Source: JAEZDC01 sp036676415
GTDB lineage: Bacteria > Bacteroidota > Bacteroidia > Chitinophagales > Chitinophagaceae
Length of the DNA: 64,000 nt
Assembly: GCA_036676415.1 (NCBI GenBank)
Contig: JAKFCX010000015.1
Coordinates: forward strand, 434,001 to 498,000
Direction: 5' to 3'
Shown here: positions 33,561-43,043 of the stretch, in pieces
Position numbering within the stretch: the stretch's first letter is position 1
Layout: each line of letters begins with the position of its first letter
Notes under the pieces: model-generated
What the model saw: only the letters and a program-made list of their open reading frames with translations
Databases searched by the model: none
What the model was told of the DNA's origin: nothing
Translations under genes and position numbers: made by a program

Positions 33561-34664
33561 ATGAGAATAGCCATCAATCTAGGTGAAATGAAGGGTGAGG
33601 GCTATTTGTTATTGCTGATTACTGAGATGATAAGACAGCGACCAGCTGATGAGTTTTTATTGTTATCGGGTAAGAATCTAAACCTGCATGATCTTTCGTC
33701 TAATACCAGTACACATGTGTTTGGAGATTCTTCAGAAAGCATGTTAAAGAAACGATGGAGGCTGGATGTCCATCTCCCATCGGTATTAAAAAAATGGAAT
33801 GCGGATGTATTAGTGAATTTGGATAGTTCGTGTAGTCTTAGAAGCAACGCTCCACAAGTAATATACGTTCCCGATCTTTTATTTCTGCACGATGCAAAAC
33901 GATATTCATGGGCAGAAAAGATTCTGCATAGATTTTATCTTCCTAAATATTTGAGGAAAGTAAAAAGTATTATCACACCATCTGAATTTGTGAAGCACGA
34001 GATCGTCGATAAGTTCAAGGTTGATAAAGAAAAGATTACTGCAGTAAGCAAGTTTGTAAAGCAAGGTTTTTTGCCTTTAGATTGGGAAGCAAAATCAATC
34101 GTAAAAGATGGATATGCTGATGGCCGGGAATATTTTTTATTTGTTGGTGGATTTGATCCTGTAAAGAACCTGATGAATGTGTTGAAGGCTTTTTCTCAAT
34201 TCAAGAAGTGGCAGCATAGTGAGATGAAGCTGTTAATTACCGGAGATACGAGTATTAATTCGGAGATGTTGCAAAAGATCAAAACTTTCAAGTTCAGGGA
34301 TGATGTGGTGTTACTTGGTCATGTTACTGATGAGCAATTAACCAAACTGATGGCCGGAGCTTATGCTTTGTTATATCCGTCATTATATGAAGGATTCGGT
34401 TTGCCAATTTTAGAAGCGATGCAATCCGGTACACCGGTGATCACTTCAAATAATAGTGCTATGAAAGAAACAGGTGCTGAGGCAGTTTTGTATGTTGACC
34501 CAAATGATGACACTCAGCTTTCTGCACAAATGATCAAGCTGTATAAAGATGAATCCCTCAGGGAAAGACTGGTAGAAGCTGGTAAAATACATGTAACAAA
34601 ATATGATCGAAAATCTTCCGTCGATGCCTTTTGGGAAGTAATTGAACCAGCTGTTACTAACTGA
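33561..34664 (+). CDS. Glycosyltransferase family 4 protein
   Basis: A 367-residue GT-B glycosyltransferase. The C-terminal Rossmann domain has FLFVGGFDPVKN, LLGHVTDEQLTKLMAGAYALLYPSL and the donor-binding EGFGLPILEAMQSGTPVI (E-x7-E). Acceptor and donor are unknown; cell-envelope or polysaccharide glycosylation is the usual role. I chose ATG 33561 (MRIAINLGEMKGEG) because the -7 box lies directly upstream; 14 further codons are open without similarity. Its 3' end overlaps the convergent SNF2 gene by eight bases. Confidence 0.88.
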   Translation: MRIAINLGEMKGEGYLLLLITEMIRQRPADEFLLLSGKNLNLHDLSSNTSTHVFGDSSESMLKKRWRLDVHLPSVLKKWNADVLVNLDSSCSLRSNAPQVIYVPDLLFLHDAKRYSWAEKILHRFYLPKYLRKVKSIITPSEFVKHEIVDKFKVDKEKITAVSKFVKQGFLPLDWEAKSIVKDGYADGREYFLFVGGFDPVKNLMNVLKAFSQFKKWQHSEMKLLITGDTSINSEMLQKIKTFKFRDDVVLLGHVTDEQLTKLMAGAYALLYPSLYEGFGLPILEAMQSGTPVITSNNSAMKETGAEAVLYVDPNDDTQLSAQMIKLYKDESLRERLVEAGKIHVTKYDRKSSVDAFWEVIEPAVTN

Positions 34665-37600
34665 ACAGGTACTCAACATCAGCTTTGGTAAGTGTCTTCA
34701 CAAATCCTTCGTCATCTGTGATAAGGTCTCTTGCTAATGCTCTTTTCTTTTCCTGCAGTTTCAGTATTTTATCTTCTACGGTATCCTTACAGATCATTCG
34801 GTAAGCAAAAATATTTTTTGTCTGGCCAATACGATGTGTTCTGTCAATTGCCTGTTGTTCTACTGCTGGATTCCACCATGGATCAACGATGTAAACATAA
34901 TCTGCAGCAGTAAGGTTAAGACCTACACCACCTGCTTTTAAGGAAATCAGAAAAACACGACATTCTTCATCATTCTGGAAACGTTCAATTGCTTTTTGCC
35001 TGTCAGGTGCTGAGGTGCTTCCATCAAAGTATTCATATTTCACATCGAGTTCCTTCATCTTGTCTTTAATAAGGGCAAGCATGCCCAGGAACTGAGAAAA
35101 TATCAGGGCTTTATGGTTGCTGATGTTTTCTGTGATCTCTCTTCCTATTTCATCCAGCTTCACAGAAACATTCGGGAAACGTTCTTCTTCTTTGAGTATT
35201 GCAGGACTATCACAGATCTGTCTCAGCTTCATCAAACCTTGCAGGATGGTGAGCTGTGATTTTTGAATGCCCTGTTGTTCAACAACACCAAGTATCTTAT
35301 CCCTGAAATCGTTTCGGTAAGCATCGTAGATCTTACGTTGTTCGTCACCCATTTCACAGAAGAGGATCATTTCCTGTTTTTCAGGAAGATCTTTTGCTAC
35401 CTGCTCTTTTGTTCTGCGTAAAATGAATGGATACAATAATTTCCTGAGGTGATCTTTTTGCTCCTTTTCACCAAATTTATCAATCGGGATAGAAAATTCC
35501 TGTTTAAAAAATTCAATACTTCCCAACATGCCAGGATTCAGGAAGTTCATTTGAGCGTAGATATCAAATGTGTTATTCTGTAAAGGTGTACCACTCATGC
35601 ACAAACGATTCCTTGCTCTTAACAGGCATACCGCTTTTGCAACTTTGCTGGCTGGATTTTTTATCGCCTGGCTTTCATCCAGCACTACATAATCAAAAGC
35701 AACTTCCACAAATTGCTTGATGTCGCTTCTTAATGTTCCATATGTAGTGATAATAACATCAATGTTAGGATCAAGTATTGTTTCTTTTGACCTTGCTCCA
35801 CCATGATGAATGTAATAAGTGAGTGTTGGAGCAAATTTTTTGATCTCATTCTCCCAGTTATACATCAGGGTCGTTGGACAAACTACTAATGCTTTCAGCG
35901 ATTCCTGTTGTTCCTTTAAATGATGCAGGAAAGATAAAGCCTGGATAGTTTTACCCAAACCCATGTCATCAGCTAAGATGCCACCCCATTTTACTTCGCT
36001 TAAATAATTCAGCCATTGAAATCCACTTTCCTGGTAAGGTCTTAAAATGGATTGTAAATGTGCAGGAGCAGGAACAGGGTTAATAGTGTGATGACCTTTT
36101 ATATTCTCATATTTCTCTTCCAGCTGGAAGAAAAGTTCTTCTTCATTTCGTTCTTCGTATAACTCTTCAATTACACCATAATGGAATTGGCTGAGTTTTA
36201 GATTCCCTGCTTTTCCTTCACCAACCCTGAAGAGTAAAGAATATTTCTTGATCCATTCCTCAGGTAGAATTCCAAGTGTTCCATCATTTAAATGAACGAA
36301 TTGCTGTTTGTTGGCCAGTGCCTTTTTTACATCTGCAACAGTAACTTTTTGTTCACCAAAATGGATCTCCACTTTTGCATCGAACCAATCTGTGTGACTG
36401 CTGATATAAATTTTTGTTGATGGTTTGGCAGTGTTGAAGCGGAAATTTTTCAATGCTTCAAAACCATAAACAGGAACATTGAGCTCCCTCATTGCATCAA
36501 CAAACAAAAAGAACCAGTTGTTTTTTAAAACATCACTCCCTTTTAATGCAAGAATGTGATTTTGTTCCGGACGAATAAAATTCGAATGCAGGCTTTCTAT
36601 CTTTTCAATGAACTGGCTCTCTGCCTCTGTATTTCGCTGGATAATGAGTAACCTGTCAGACACTGGAATAATTACCTTTTCCTTGTCACCTTTTCTAACA
36701 TCGTAACCACGGTAGTTGAATACTGGTTCAAAAAGCAGGTAATCACCTTTTTCTTTCAGTAGTAATTTTACTTCAGGCTTAATATCCCTGATCTCTTCTT
36801 TTTTAAGGTTACTGAAATGAACCGAATATTCTTTTGCAAGCGGAAGAATGAACTCCTGTAGTTGTTTATTCCACTCTTCTTTTTCAATAATAATTTTTCC
36901 TGATGGAAGAAATTTTTCTACCAGTATCACATGCTCTGTTTTCTCCCAGATAAAAAAGTGGTTGCCGGATTGCATGATCAAAGCAGAACTGTGTTTATTA
37001 TCTGCAACACCCAGATCCCCAATTTCAGTTTTCGTGAAGCAATCAATTTCGTATTGATCATTTTCAAAGCTGACGTTGAATTCGGGTGTGATAAATTTCG
37101 CAGAAGTGATGGCCTGTTGAAGATTAGCAGTAGTAAACGATTTGCCTTTTGGTAAATGATAAACGAAAAGGCTGTTGGAAACATCTGCAAATATCTTTTT
37201 GTATTTGGGATGCAGGTATTCAGCAATCAGGTGTCTTGTTTCTTCCGGTAACTGGTCATCATGCTGCTGAATGATATTTTCCCAAATGCCACTGAAGGGT
37301 GAATTTCTATTTAAATAGCGACTTACTTCTCCCGGCAACAATTTTCGCATCTGCTGAATGATCGATTTATCCTCTTCATCCAAAGCATCTGTGTTCACAT
37401 ATTTACCAAGATCCAGTCGTTCAACTTTACCGGCAAAAGCAGTCTGGTCATTATTTGTTTCTCCTTGTACTGCATCAAGCTGTACAAAAGGATATTGATG
37501 TGGATTTGTTGCAATAACGACTCCCACTTTTATTATTGAAGTCTTTTCTTCTGTCTTCTCTTTTACTTCTGCCTCTTCAGGCATTTCTTCAACAGGTAAA

Positions 37601-38424
37601 AGTCTTGGCGCAGTATAGGATGGAGTAGTGATAATTCTTTTGATGGAAGGATCTAACACCTTAAGAAATGGTTTTCCTTCCTTTAAAAGAAATTCGAATT
37701 TTCCTTTGATATCATCGTCAAGTGAATAGCCATAAATAGCAAGTAGTTTATTCTTCTCTTTATCTAAGTTCCTGATGGTATCAAAATAACCAGAGCCGAA
37801 CGAATGAAGTAATTGAAGTAAAAGAATGGTTTTATGAAGGCATAAAGGATGTGTTGTGTTGGAATTACAATTGCAGCTGGTATCAAAATTCCGCTCTTCG
37901 TTTTTCTGGATAACAACTTTAAATTTTTCACCGGAAATTTCCATTTCGGCATCCACTCTCTCATCTTTTGCAGAAATGATGCTGGCCCTGTTGCCTCTTA
38001 AGTAATCACCGGCTTCTGTTAATGCATCAGGTGAAGTGAGTAGCTTGATCATCTTCAACTCAAGTTGTTTCATTTTTATAACAGTATGCCGCTGATCGTA
38101 TTTGATCTCTCTCTCACCCAGCATATTCCTGTCAACAAGATCCTGCAATTGAAACAATGCAGCAGCTTCGTGCCGGCATATTTCTCCAAGGTTATAAGGA
38201 CATCCACAACGAATGGAGATATTCTTTTCTTCCTTGAATTTGCTGATGTATACTTTGTAATAAGTGGCATAGCTATCATCCTTTACACGAAAGATCACAG
38301 CACCTGTGAGATCATCATACTCTACCAGCTCTACATTGCCAATGGCATGTATTTTTTTTCCACGACGGATCACTTCATCAGTACCGTTGTTGTATATGTG
38401 TTTGATAAGATGTGGTAATGCCAT
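34657..38424 (-). CDS. SNF2-family DNA helicase with two SWIM-type zinc fingers
   Basis: A 1255-residue Swi2/Snf2 ATPase. Near the N-terminus are two CxC-CxH fingers: C73, C75, C83, H85 and C184, C186, C195, H197. A long middle region resembles the bacterial SNF2 N-terminal domain. The motor begins near residue 780: ILADDMGLGKTIQAL (Walker A), VVLDESQAIKN (Walker B, DESQ), MSGTPLQNN, then the second lobe with SLKAGGVGLNLTAADYV and RTHRIGQ. Relatives (RapA/HepA type) remodel protein-DNA complexes; the role here is unknown. No methylase or nuclease partner is adjacent. Confidence 0.92.
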   Translation of the reverse strand: MALPHLIKHIYNNGTDEVIRRGKKIHAIGNVELVEYDDLTGAVIFRVKDDSYATYYKVYISKFKEEKNISIRCGCPYNLGEICRHEAAALFQLQDLVDRNMLGEREIKYDQRHTVIKMKQLELKMIKLLTSPDALTEAGDYLRGNRASIISAKDERVDAEMEISGEKFKVVIQKNEERNFDTSCNCNSNTTHPLCLHKTILLLQLLHSFGSGYFDTIRNLDKEKNKLLAIYGYSLDDDIKGKFEFLLKEGKPFLKVLDPSIKRIITTPSYTAPRLLPVEEMPEEAEVKEKTEEKTSIIKVGVVIATNPHQYPFVQLDAVQGETNNDQTAFAGKVERLDLGKYVNTDALDEEDKSIIQQMRKLLPGEVSRYLNRNSPFSGIWENIIQQHDDQLPEETRHLIAEYLHPKYKKIFADVSNSLFVYHLPKGKSFTTANLQQAITSAKFITPEFNVSFENDQYEIDCFTKTEIGDLGVADNKHSSALIMQSGNHFFIWEKTEHVILVEKFLPSGKIIIEKEEWNKQLQEFILPLAKEYSVHFSNLKKEEIRDIKPEVKLLLKEKGDYLLFEPVFNYRGYDVRKGDKEKVIIPVSDRLLIIQRNTEAESQFIEKIESLHSNFIRPEQNHILALKGSDVLKNNWFFLFVDAMRELNVPVYGFEALKNFRFNTAKPSTKIYISSHTDWFDAKVEIHFGEQKVTVADVKKALANKQQFVHLNDGTLGILPEEWIKKYSLLFRVGEGKAGNLKLSQFHYGVIEELYEERNEEELFFQLEEKYENIKGHHTINPVPAPAHLQSILRPYQESGFQWLNYLSEVKWGGILADDMGLGKTIQALSFLHHLKEQQESLKALVVCPTTLMYNWENEIKKFAPTLTYYIHHGGARSKETILDPNIDVIITTYGTLRSDIKQFVEVAFDYVVLDESQAIKNPASKVAKAVCLLRARNRLCMSGTPLQNNTFDIYAQMNFLNPGMLGSIEFFKQEFSIPIDKFGEKEQKDHLRKLLYPFILRRTKEQVAKDLPEKQEMILFCEMGDEQRKIYDAYRNDFRDKILGVVEQQGIQKSQLTILQGLMKLRQICDSPAILKEEERFPNVSVKLDEIGREITENISNHKALIFSQFLGMLALIKDKMKELDVKYEYFDGSTSAPDRQKAIERFQNDEECRVFLISLKAGGVGLNLTAADYVYIVDPWWNPAVEQQAIDRTHRIGQTKNIFAYRMICKDTVEDKILKLQEKKRALARDLITDDEGFVKTLTKADVEYLFS

Positions 38425-38596
38425 TCAGCTAAAAATTCCGATTTTAAAATCCCAAATTCCAAGGCTATCGTTCAGAAAAGGGCAATCTGCAAAAGTAACG
38501 GAATTGCTTTCAGGTGAACAAATCAAAAGGGAAATGATTTTGTTAAGGTTCAAAGTAAAATGCTGGGTGTAAACTGTTCATTAATAACCGAACGTT

Positions 38597-38615
38597 GAAG
38601 TGAGTGACACAACGA
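38597..38615 (-). repeat. Dispersed intergenic repeat, GTG type (copy 9)
   Basis: GAAGTGAGTGACACAACGA, followed by AGACGAGAAG as in copy 3. It lies just downstream of comB. Confidence 0.75.
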
Positions 38616-38651
38616 AGACGAGAAGTGATTTAAAGCATGATCAATAAAAAT

Positions 38652-39371
38652 TTATCCTGCTATCAAATCGCCATTATTATAGATCGGCAGAACATTGGCA
38701 ACATCTGCAGTGACACAGTATTCGAGGTCTTTTTCCAGCCCAAATTTTGCTAAGCGATGCCAGTGAGTGGTTCTTCGTACAAATGTTTTCAGATCGGTTT
38801 TATGCAGGTTGTACATTTCTTCAGCCATTAAACTGCTGTCGCAATGAATGGTAAATGAATCTTTGATCCTGCTTACAACAGCTCCGGCGAATAATGTGTC
38901 TTCAATATTAAACCGATCTTTCCAGGCACTGCAGCCGAGAATGATATTTTTATTCTCTTTCAACAGGTGATCACATACAGCTGTCAGGTTAGGAAAAGAA
39001 CCGGTGATCACTTCATCAGCACCTTTTAGCAAAGCCATGTGCAATAATCTTGTTCCGTTAGTTGTAGTGAGTACTAAGGTTTTTCCTTCGATAAATTCTT
39101 TTGGATATTCTGCAGGTGAATTTCCATGAGCCAGGCCTTCAATGATTTTTCCATCTCTTTCCCCGGCAGTTATTCCACCGGTTTTTTTGCCTAGTTCAAT
39201 ACATTTTTCCACGGTATCAACAGGGATTACCCTTGTTGCTCCATTATACAATGCTGTAGCAATGGTTGATGTAGCACGAAAGACATCAATGATCACTACA
39301 ATGCTGTTGGAAACATCGTAGATATCTAAAAGTCTTGGTGAAAGTAGTGTGTGCAGTGTAGGCTTACTCAT
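38652..39371 (-). CDS. comB: 2-phosphosulfolactate phosphatase
   Basis: A 239-residue ComB-family phosphatase, which hydrolyses 2-phosphosulfolactate to sulfolactate in coenzyme M and sulfolactate formation. Diagnostic segments are VVIIDVFRATSTIATAL, TTTNGTRLLHMAL, and CSAWKDRFNIEDTLFAGAVV. What Bacteroidota use it for is not settled; sulfonate or sulfonolipid metabolism is a guess, and no other such gene is seen here. ATG 39371 overlaps the obgE stop (ATGA), so the two are translationally coupled; ten further in-frame codons upstream lie inside obgE. Confidence 0.88.
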   Translation of the reverse strand: MSKPTLHTLLSPRLLDIYDVSNSIVVIIDVFRATSTIATALYNGATRVIPVDTVEKCIELGKKTGGITAGERDGKIIEGLAHGNSPAEYPKEFIEGKTLVLTTTNGTRLLHMALLKGADEVITGSFPNLTAVCDHLLKENKNIILGCSAWKDRFNIEDTLFAGAVVSRIKDSFTIHCDSSLMAEEMYNLHKTDLKTFVRRTTHWHRLAKFGLEKDLEYCVTADVANVLPIYNNGDLIAG

Positions 39372-40372
39372 TCCTGTATAGTCTTGTTCAATGTTTTCCA
39401 AAGAAGGTCTTTCAACTCTGTTAATCCTTTATTAGCAACAGATGAAATAAATACATGCGGAATATTTTGCGGCAATTCTTTTTCAATGGCAGTTTTTAAT
39501 TCATCATCCAGCATATCACTTTTGCTGATGGCGATGATAAAATCTTTCTGCAGCATTTCAGGATTGTATTCCTTCAATTCATTCTGCAATATTTCAAATT
39601 CCTTCTTATGATCTGCACTGTCGGCCGGAAGTAAGAACAATAACACTGCATTCCTTTCTATATGTCGCAGGAAACGATGACCCAGTCCTTTTCCTTCAGC
39701 AGCACCTTCAATAATTCCTGGCAGATCAGCAATACAAAAACTTTTTCCATCCCTGTATTCCACCATGCCAAGTTGTGGCTTTAGCGTAGTGAAAGCATAA
39801 TTCGCAATCTTTGGTTTGGCAGCAGTGATAACGGAAAGTAAAGTTGATTTACCGGCATTCGGAAATCCAACCAAACCAACATCAGCCAAAACTTTCAGCT
39901 CAAGCACTTTCCATCCTTCCACACCTTCTTCACCTGGTTGTGCATGATCCGGAGCCTGGTTGGTTGGTGTAGCGAAATTTGAGTTACCCAAACCACCTCT
40001 TCCACCTTTCAGCCAGATTATTTCCTGGCCATCTTCCAAAATCTCAGCTTCAATTGCTCCTGTTTCTTCATCTTTTGCAACAGTTCCTAATGGTACTTCA
40101 ATAATTACATCTTTACCATCTCTTCCGGTAGAATTATTTTTCATTCCACCTTCACCATTTTCGGCCAGAACATTTTTGTGATAACGTAAGTGCAATAATG
40201 TCCATAGTTGAGAGTTCCCTCTGAGAATAATATGTCCACCACGACCACCATCACCACCATCAGGTCCACCCATAGCAGTGAGTTTATTACGCATAAAATG
40301 CCTTTGTCCTGCACCACCATGACCACTACGGCAGAAGATCCTGATATGATCTATGAAATTTGATTTTTCCAT
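39368..40372 (-). CDS. obgE: GTPase Obg
   Basis: A 334-residue Obg GTPase, which works in 50S ribosome assembly and stress control. The Gly-rich Obg fold occupies residues 1-158 (GGPDGGDGGRGGHIIL, VPLGTVAKDEETG). The G domain has G1 GFPNAGKSTLL, G3 DLPG and G4 SKSD. The C-terminal extension found in many Obg proteins is absent, as is common in Bacteroidota. A TATCTTTG -7 box ends 10 bases before the ATG. Confidence 0.95.
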   Translation of the reverse strand: MEKSNFIDHIRIFCRSGHGGAGQRHFMRNKLTAMGGPDGGDGGRGGHIILRGNSQLWTLLHLRYHKNVLAENGEGGMKNNSTGRDGKDVIIEVPLGTVAKDEETGAIEAEILEDGQEIIWLKGGRGGLGNSNFATPTNQAPDHAQPGEEGVEGWKVLELKVLADVGLVGFPNAGKSTLLSVITAAKPKIANYAFTTLKPQLGMVEYRDGKSFCIADLPGIIEGAAEGKGLGHRFLRHIERNAVLLFLLPADSADHKKEFEILQNELKEYNPEMLQKDFIIAISKSDMLDDELKTAIEKELPQNIPHVFISSVANKGLTELKDLLWKTLNKTIQE

Positions 40373-40382
40373 TTGAAGTGGG

Positions 40383-40390
40383 CAAAGATA
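40383..40390 (-). promoter_or_regulatory. -7 box of obgE-comB
   Basis: TATCTTTG on the minus strand matches TAnnTTTG, leaving a leader of only about five bases. Confidence 0.5.
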
Positions 40391-40430
40391 AGTTTTATGA
40401 AGCCGACTGCAGTACTTCTATATAACTTCT

Positions 40431-40450
40431 GTTGCGTCGCACCCTTGTGC
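40431..40450 (+). repeat. Dispersed intergenic repeat, GCG type (copy 10)
   Basis: GTTGCGTCGCACCCTTGTGC, an exact duplicate of copy 12. It lies between the divergent obgE and lipoprotein genes. The preceding AGTACTTCTATATAACTTCT resembles the flank of copy 11. Confidence 0.8.
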
Positions 40451-40496
40451 TGAATATAGATATTCAGCTTTCTTTGCATAAATAAAGCCCGGTATA

Positions 40497-40838
40497 ATGA
40501 AACAGCCGCTCGTTGTTATTTTGGTTAGCCTGCTCTTTTTTGGTTGTACAAGAAAGATGATGCCGGCATTGCCTGTTTGTATCATTCAAAAGATCGACAG
40601 CATAAAAGCTCAACCGAAATGGAATCCTCCAGCCGAGATAAACGAATATGCATTCAGGGGTAAAAGAGTCTATTTGATAACTGCTCCCTGCTGTGACAGG
40701 TATATCGAATTAGTAGATGAAAACTGCAATTATATCTGTGCTCCATCCGGTGGATTTTCTGGAAACGGAGATATGAAATGTCCTGAGTTCAGCAAAGAAG
40801 CAAAACATGTAAGACTCGTTTGGAAAGATGAACGTTGA
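40497..40838 (+). CDS. Small lipoprotein, DUF6970-like
   Basis: A 113-residue predicted lipoprotein: the signal peptide ends in the lipobox LLFFGC, so Cys17 would carry the lipid. The mature part has eight or so Cys-rich positions with APCCDRYIELVDENCNYICAPSGG and GNGDMKCPEF, resembling the DUF6970 family of Bacteroidota. Function is unknown. It ends one base before the stop of the convergent T9SS-tailed gene. Confidence 0.7.
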   Translation: MKQPLVVILVSLLFFGCTRKMMPALPVCIIQKIDSIKAQPKWNPPAEINEYAFRGKRVYLITAPCCDRYIELVDENCNYICAPSGGFSGNGDMKCPEFSKEAKHVRLVWKDER

Positions 40839-41201
40839 TCACTGCTTCACCAATTGCATTCTGTACGGTTGTTTGTTTGTTTCAATTACGAGGTAGTAAA
40901 GTCCCTCTTGCAGATTTCGCATATTGAGCTTTAGCGGTACTCCGAGTTTGGATTGTAGTTTCTGCTCAATTACCCTGTTTCCATCTTTGTCATACACAAG
41001 TACACTTTTAATGGTAACACCTGCTTCTTTTATTGCAATGTATAAATCGCTGGCTACTGGATTAGGGAATACTTTAATCGCATCTTTTGCAAGATTATAT
41101 TCCACTCTTCTTCGATGAGAAGTGTCTTCCACGCCGTATACTCTTTGAGAAAAGGCCGGAATGCTGAATAAGATGGTTATGATGAGCAGGATAGACTTCA
41201 C
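40839..41201 (-). CDS. Small secreted protein with T9SS type A sorting-like domain
   Basis: A 120-residue protein made of a signal peptide (ends IPAFSQ), about 25 residues of linker, and a C-terminal domain of the Por secretion system type: IKVFPNPVASDLYIAI, VLVYDKDGNRV, and GLYYLVIETN at the end. There is effectively no cargo between signal and sorting domain, so it may be a remnant of a larger exported protein or a stand-alone domain. The start is a GTG. It is downstream of paaY on the same strand, with 44 bases between. Confidence 0.75.
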   Translation of the reverse strand: MKSILLIITILFSIPAFSQRVYGVEDTSHRRRVEYNLAKDAIKVFPNPVASDLYIAIKEAGVTIKSVLVYDKDGNRVIEQKLQSKLGVPLKLNMRNLQEGLYYLVIETNKQPYRMQLVKQ

Positions 41202-41245
41202 AGTCTGCTTAACGGTGATCCTGGTGTTTTAGTGTAAAAGAAATC

Positions 41246-41845
41246 TTAAGACTTATTGCGGAGCTCATTCCATGTTCGGTAAGGACTTTCCTGTTCAGGC
41301 CTGTCACCTGGAATTTCTCTTAAGGGCTCACATGCTTCCCAATAATTGAACATTTCTTTAGGTAATGACTGGTAAAGTTTGGTTCCATCCGTTTTCCAAC
41401 TCAACATATCATCTGAGACTTCTTTGATCTTTTTGGCAGGATTTCCAACGATGAGGCTTCTTCGTTCAAATCGCTCATCAGCTTTGATAAAGCTTAATGC
41501 TCCAACTATACATTCGTCTTCGAGTACTACATTATCCATGACCACAGCATTCATTCCAACCAGGCAGTTCTTGCCAATAATGGCTCCATGTATCACAGCA
41601 CCATGACCGATATGAGCTCCTTCTTTCAATAATACGGTAACCCCAGGAAACATATGAATGGTGCAGTTCTCCTGCACATTGCAACCATTTTCGATGATGA
41701 TTCCACCCCAGTCACCTCTTATGGCAGCACCTGGTCCTATATAAACATTTTTACCAATGATCACATTGCCTGTAACCGAAGCATGGGGATGTACAAAAGA
41801 AGATTCATGAACAACCGGGATAAAACCTTTGAAAGAATAGATCAT
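41246..41845 (-). CDS. paaY: Phenylacetate pathway hexapeptide protein PaaY
   Basis: A 199-residue left-handed beta-helix protein of the gamma-carbonic-anhydrase/PaaY group, with hexapeptide repeats (VTGNVIIGKNVYIGPGAAI, GAHIGHGAVIHGAIIGKNC) and the metal His residues at the expected places. PaaY is thought to act as a thioesterase that removes dead-end CoA esters from the phenylacetate route. Its ATG overlaps the paaI stop (ATGA). It is the last recognisable gene of the paa operon. Confidence 0.87.
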   Translation of the reverse strand: MIYSFKGFIPVVHESSFVHPHASVTGNVIIGKNVYIGPGAAIRGDWGGIIIENGCNVQENCTIHMFPGVTVLLKEGAHIGHGAVIHGAIIGKNCLVGMNAVVMDNVVLEDECIVGALSFIKADERFERRSLIVGNPAKKIKEVSDDMLSWKTDGTKLYQSLPKEMFNYWEACEPLREIPGDRPEQESPYRTWNELRNKS

Positions 41846-42264
41846 ATCAACTTTTTATTCGTTCTAAAGCAGGTGCCTTTGAACAATGCAACAATATGTT
41901 GATTTTGATTTGTAATGGTAATGTGATACAAGCCTGTACTTTTCCCGTTATGCATTTCTTTTGCTTCAGCAGTTAATACATCACCCACATGAACTGGTTT
42001 TGTAAAGTTGATGCTGGTATCTAATGCTACACTTAGTACATTGCGATTATTACAGGCAAAAGCAAAACAACTATCTGCCAGGCTGAAAGCAATGCCACCA
42101 TGGACAATTCCAAATCCATTGATCATTTCAGTTCGAACGGTCATTTTTATTTTGCTGTAACCTTCTCTCACTTCAATAACTTCTATACCAAGCCATTGAC
42201 TGAAGAGATCGTTTTGCATCATGTGATCGACAACCTTATTTGCCAAGTCATTTTGTTCACTCAT
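41842..42264 (-). CDS. paaI: Hydroxyphenylacetyl-CoA thioesterase PaaI
   Basis: A 140-residue hotdog-fold thioesterase. The family helix GFGIVHGGIAFSLADSCFAFACN carries the catalytic Asp in LADS, and ALDTSINFTKPVHVGDVL completes the fold. PaaI hydrolyses ring-hydroxylated phenylacetyl-CoA by-products and so rescues CoA. Overlapping ATGA junctions on both sides (paaG and paaY) show tight coupling. Confidence 0.9.
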   Translation of the reverse strand: MSEQNDLANKVVDHMMQNDLFSQWLGIEVIEVREGYSKIKMTVRTEMINGFGIVHGGIAFSLADSCFAFACNNRNVLSVALDTSINFTKPVHVGDVLTAEAKEMHNGKSTGLYHITITNQNQHIVALFKGTCFRTNKKLI

Positions 42265-43034
42265 TCACCTGTGAATTTTGGAGTTCGTTTTTCTAAAAAA
42301 GCCAATACGCCTTCGCCATAATCTTTTGTTGCGGCAGCTTTTTGCTGGTACTCATCTTCCATTTTTAACTGCTCCTCCAGAGTATTCTCAGCAGATTCAG
42401 TTAATAAATGTTTGGTAAAGGCAAGTCCTTTGGTTGGCATTTGTGCCAATGTCTCCGCTATCTTAAAAGATGATGCGGCAAATTCTTCATCGGGAAAAAC
42501 CTTGTATATCATTCCAATTCTTTCTGCTTCTGATGCAGATACTTTGTCTCCCAGCATCATTAAAGCTGTAGCTTTTTGCATTCCTATAAGACGAGGAAGA
42601 ACGTATGTGCCAGCTGTATCAGGTATTAACCCAATCCTGGAAAAGGCCTGGATGAATGAAGCTGATTGTGCAGCAACTACAACATCACAACACAAAGCCA
42701 TATTAGCACCGGCACCTGCGGCAACACCATTCACTGCAGCAACAACAGGTCGTGCAAGATTTCTTAATCGAATCACAATCGGGTTATAATGTTCCGCCAG
42801 TATCTGGTTGAAGCCCGGTGCATCTTCTGCAACAACTTCCGCAAGATCCTGGCCTGCACAAAAACCTTTTCCTGCACCAGTAATATAAACAGATCTTATT
42901 TCTTTACTATTGCAGTTGTCTAAAGCTTTCTGCAGTTCAAGCGCCATTTCCCTGTTGAAGGAGTTTAACTTATCGGGCCTGTTGAGAGTAATTACTGCAA
43001 CATGATTTCTGATCTCAAATAATATAGAACTCAT
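42261..43034 (-). CDS. paaG: 1,2-epoxyphenylacetyl-CoA isomerase (PaaG-like enoyl-CoA hydratase)
   Basis: A 257-residue crotonase-fold enzyme. The oxyanion-hole segments are GAGKGFCAGQDL and VNGVAAGAGANMALCCDVVVA, and IPDTAGTYVLPRLIG is the PaaG-type active-site loop with Asp. By position it should convert the ring epoxide made by PaaABCE into the oxepin-CoA. PaaF-type hydratases share the fold, but the single copy next to paaD and the CAGQDL motif favour PaaG. Confidence 0.85.
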   Translation of the reverse strand: MSSILFEIRNHVAVITLNRPDKLNSFNREMALELQKALDNCNSKEIRSVYITGAGKGFCAGQDLAEVVAEDAPGFNQILAEHYNPIVIRLRNLARPVVAAVNGVAAGAGANMALCCDVVVAAQSASFIQAFSRIGLIPDTAGTYVLPRLIGMQKATALMMLGDKVSASEAERIGMIYKVFPDEEFAASSFKIAETLAQMPTKGLAFTKHLLTESAENTLEEQLKMEDEYQQKAAATKDYGEGVLAFLEKRTPKFTGE

Positions 43035-43043
43035 AAGAGCAAG

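Noticed and set aside
40839..41201. The short T9SS-tailed gene as a pseudogene
   Set aside because: It has an intact signal peptide, an intact sorting domain and a clean frame, so I kept it as a gene, while noting that it may be a remnant.
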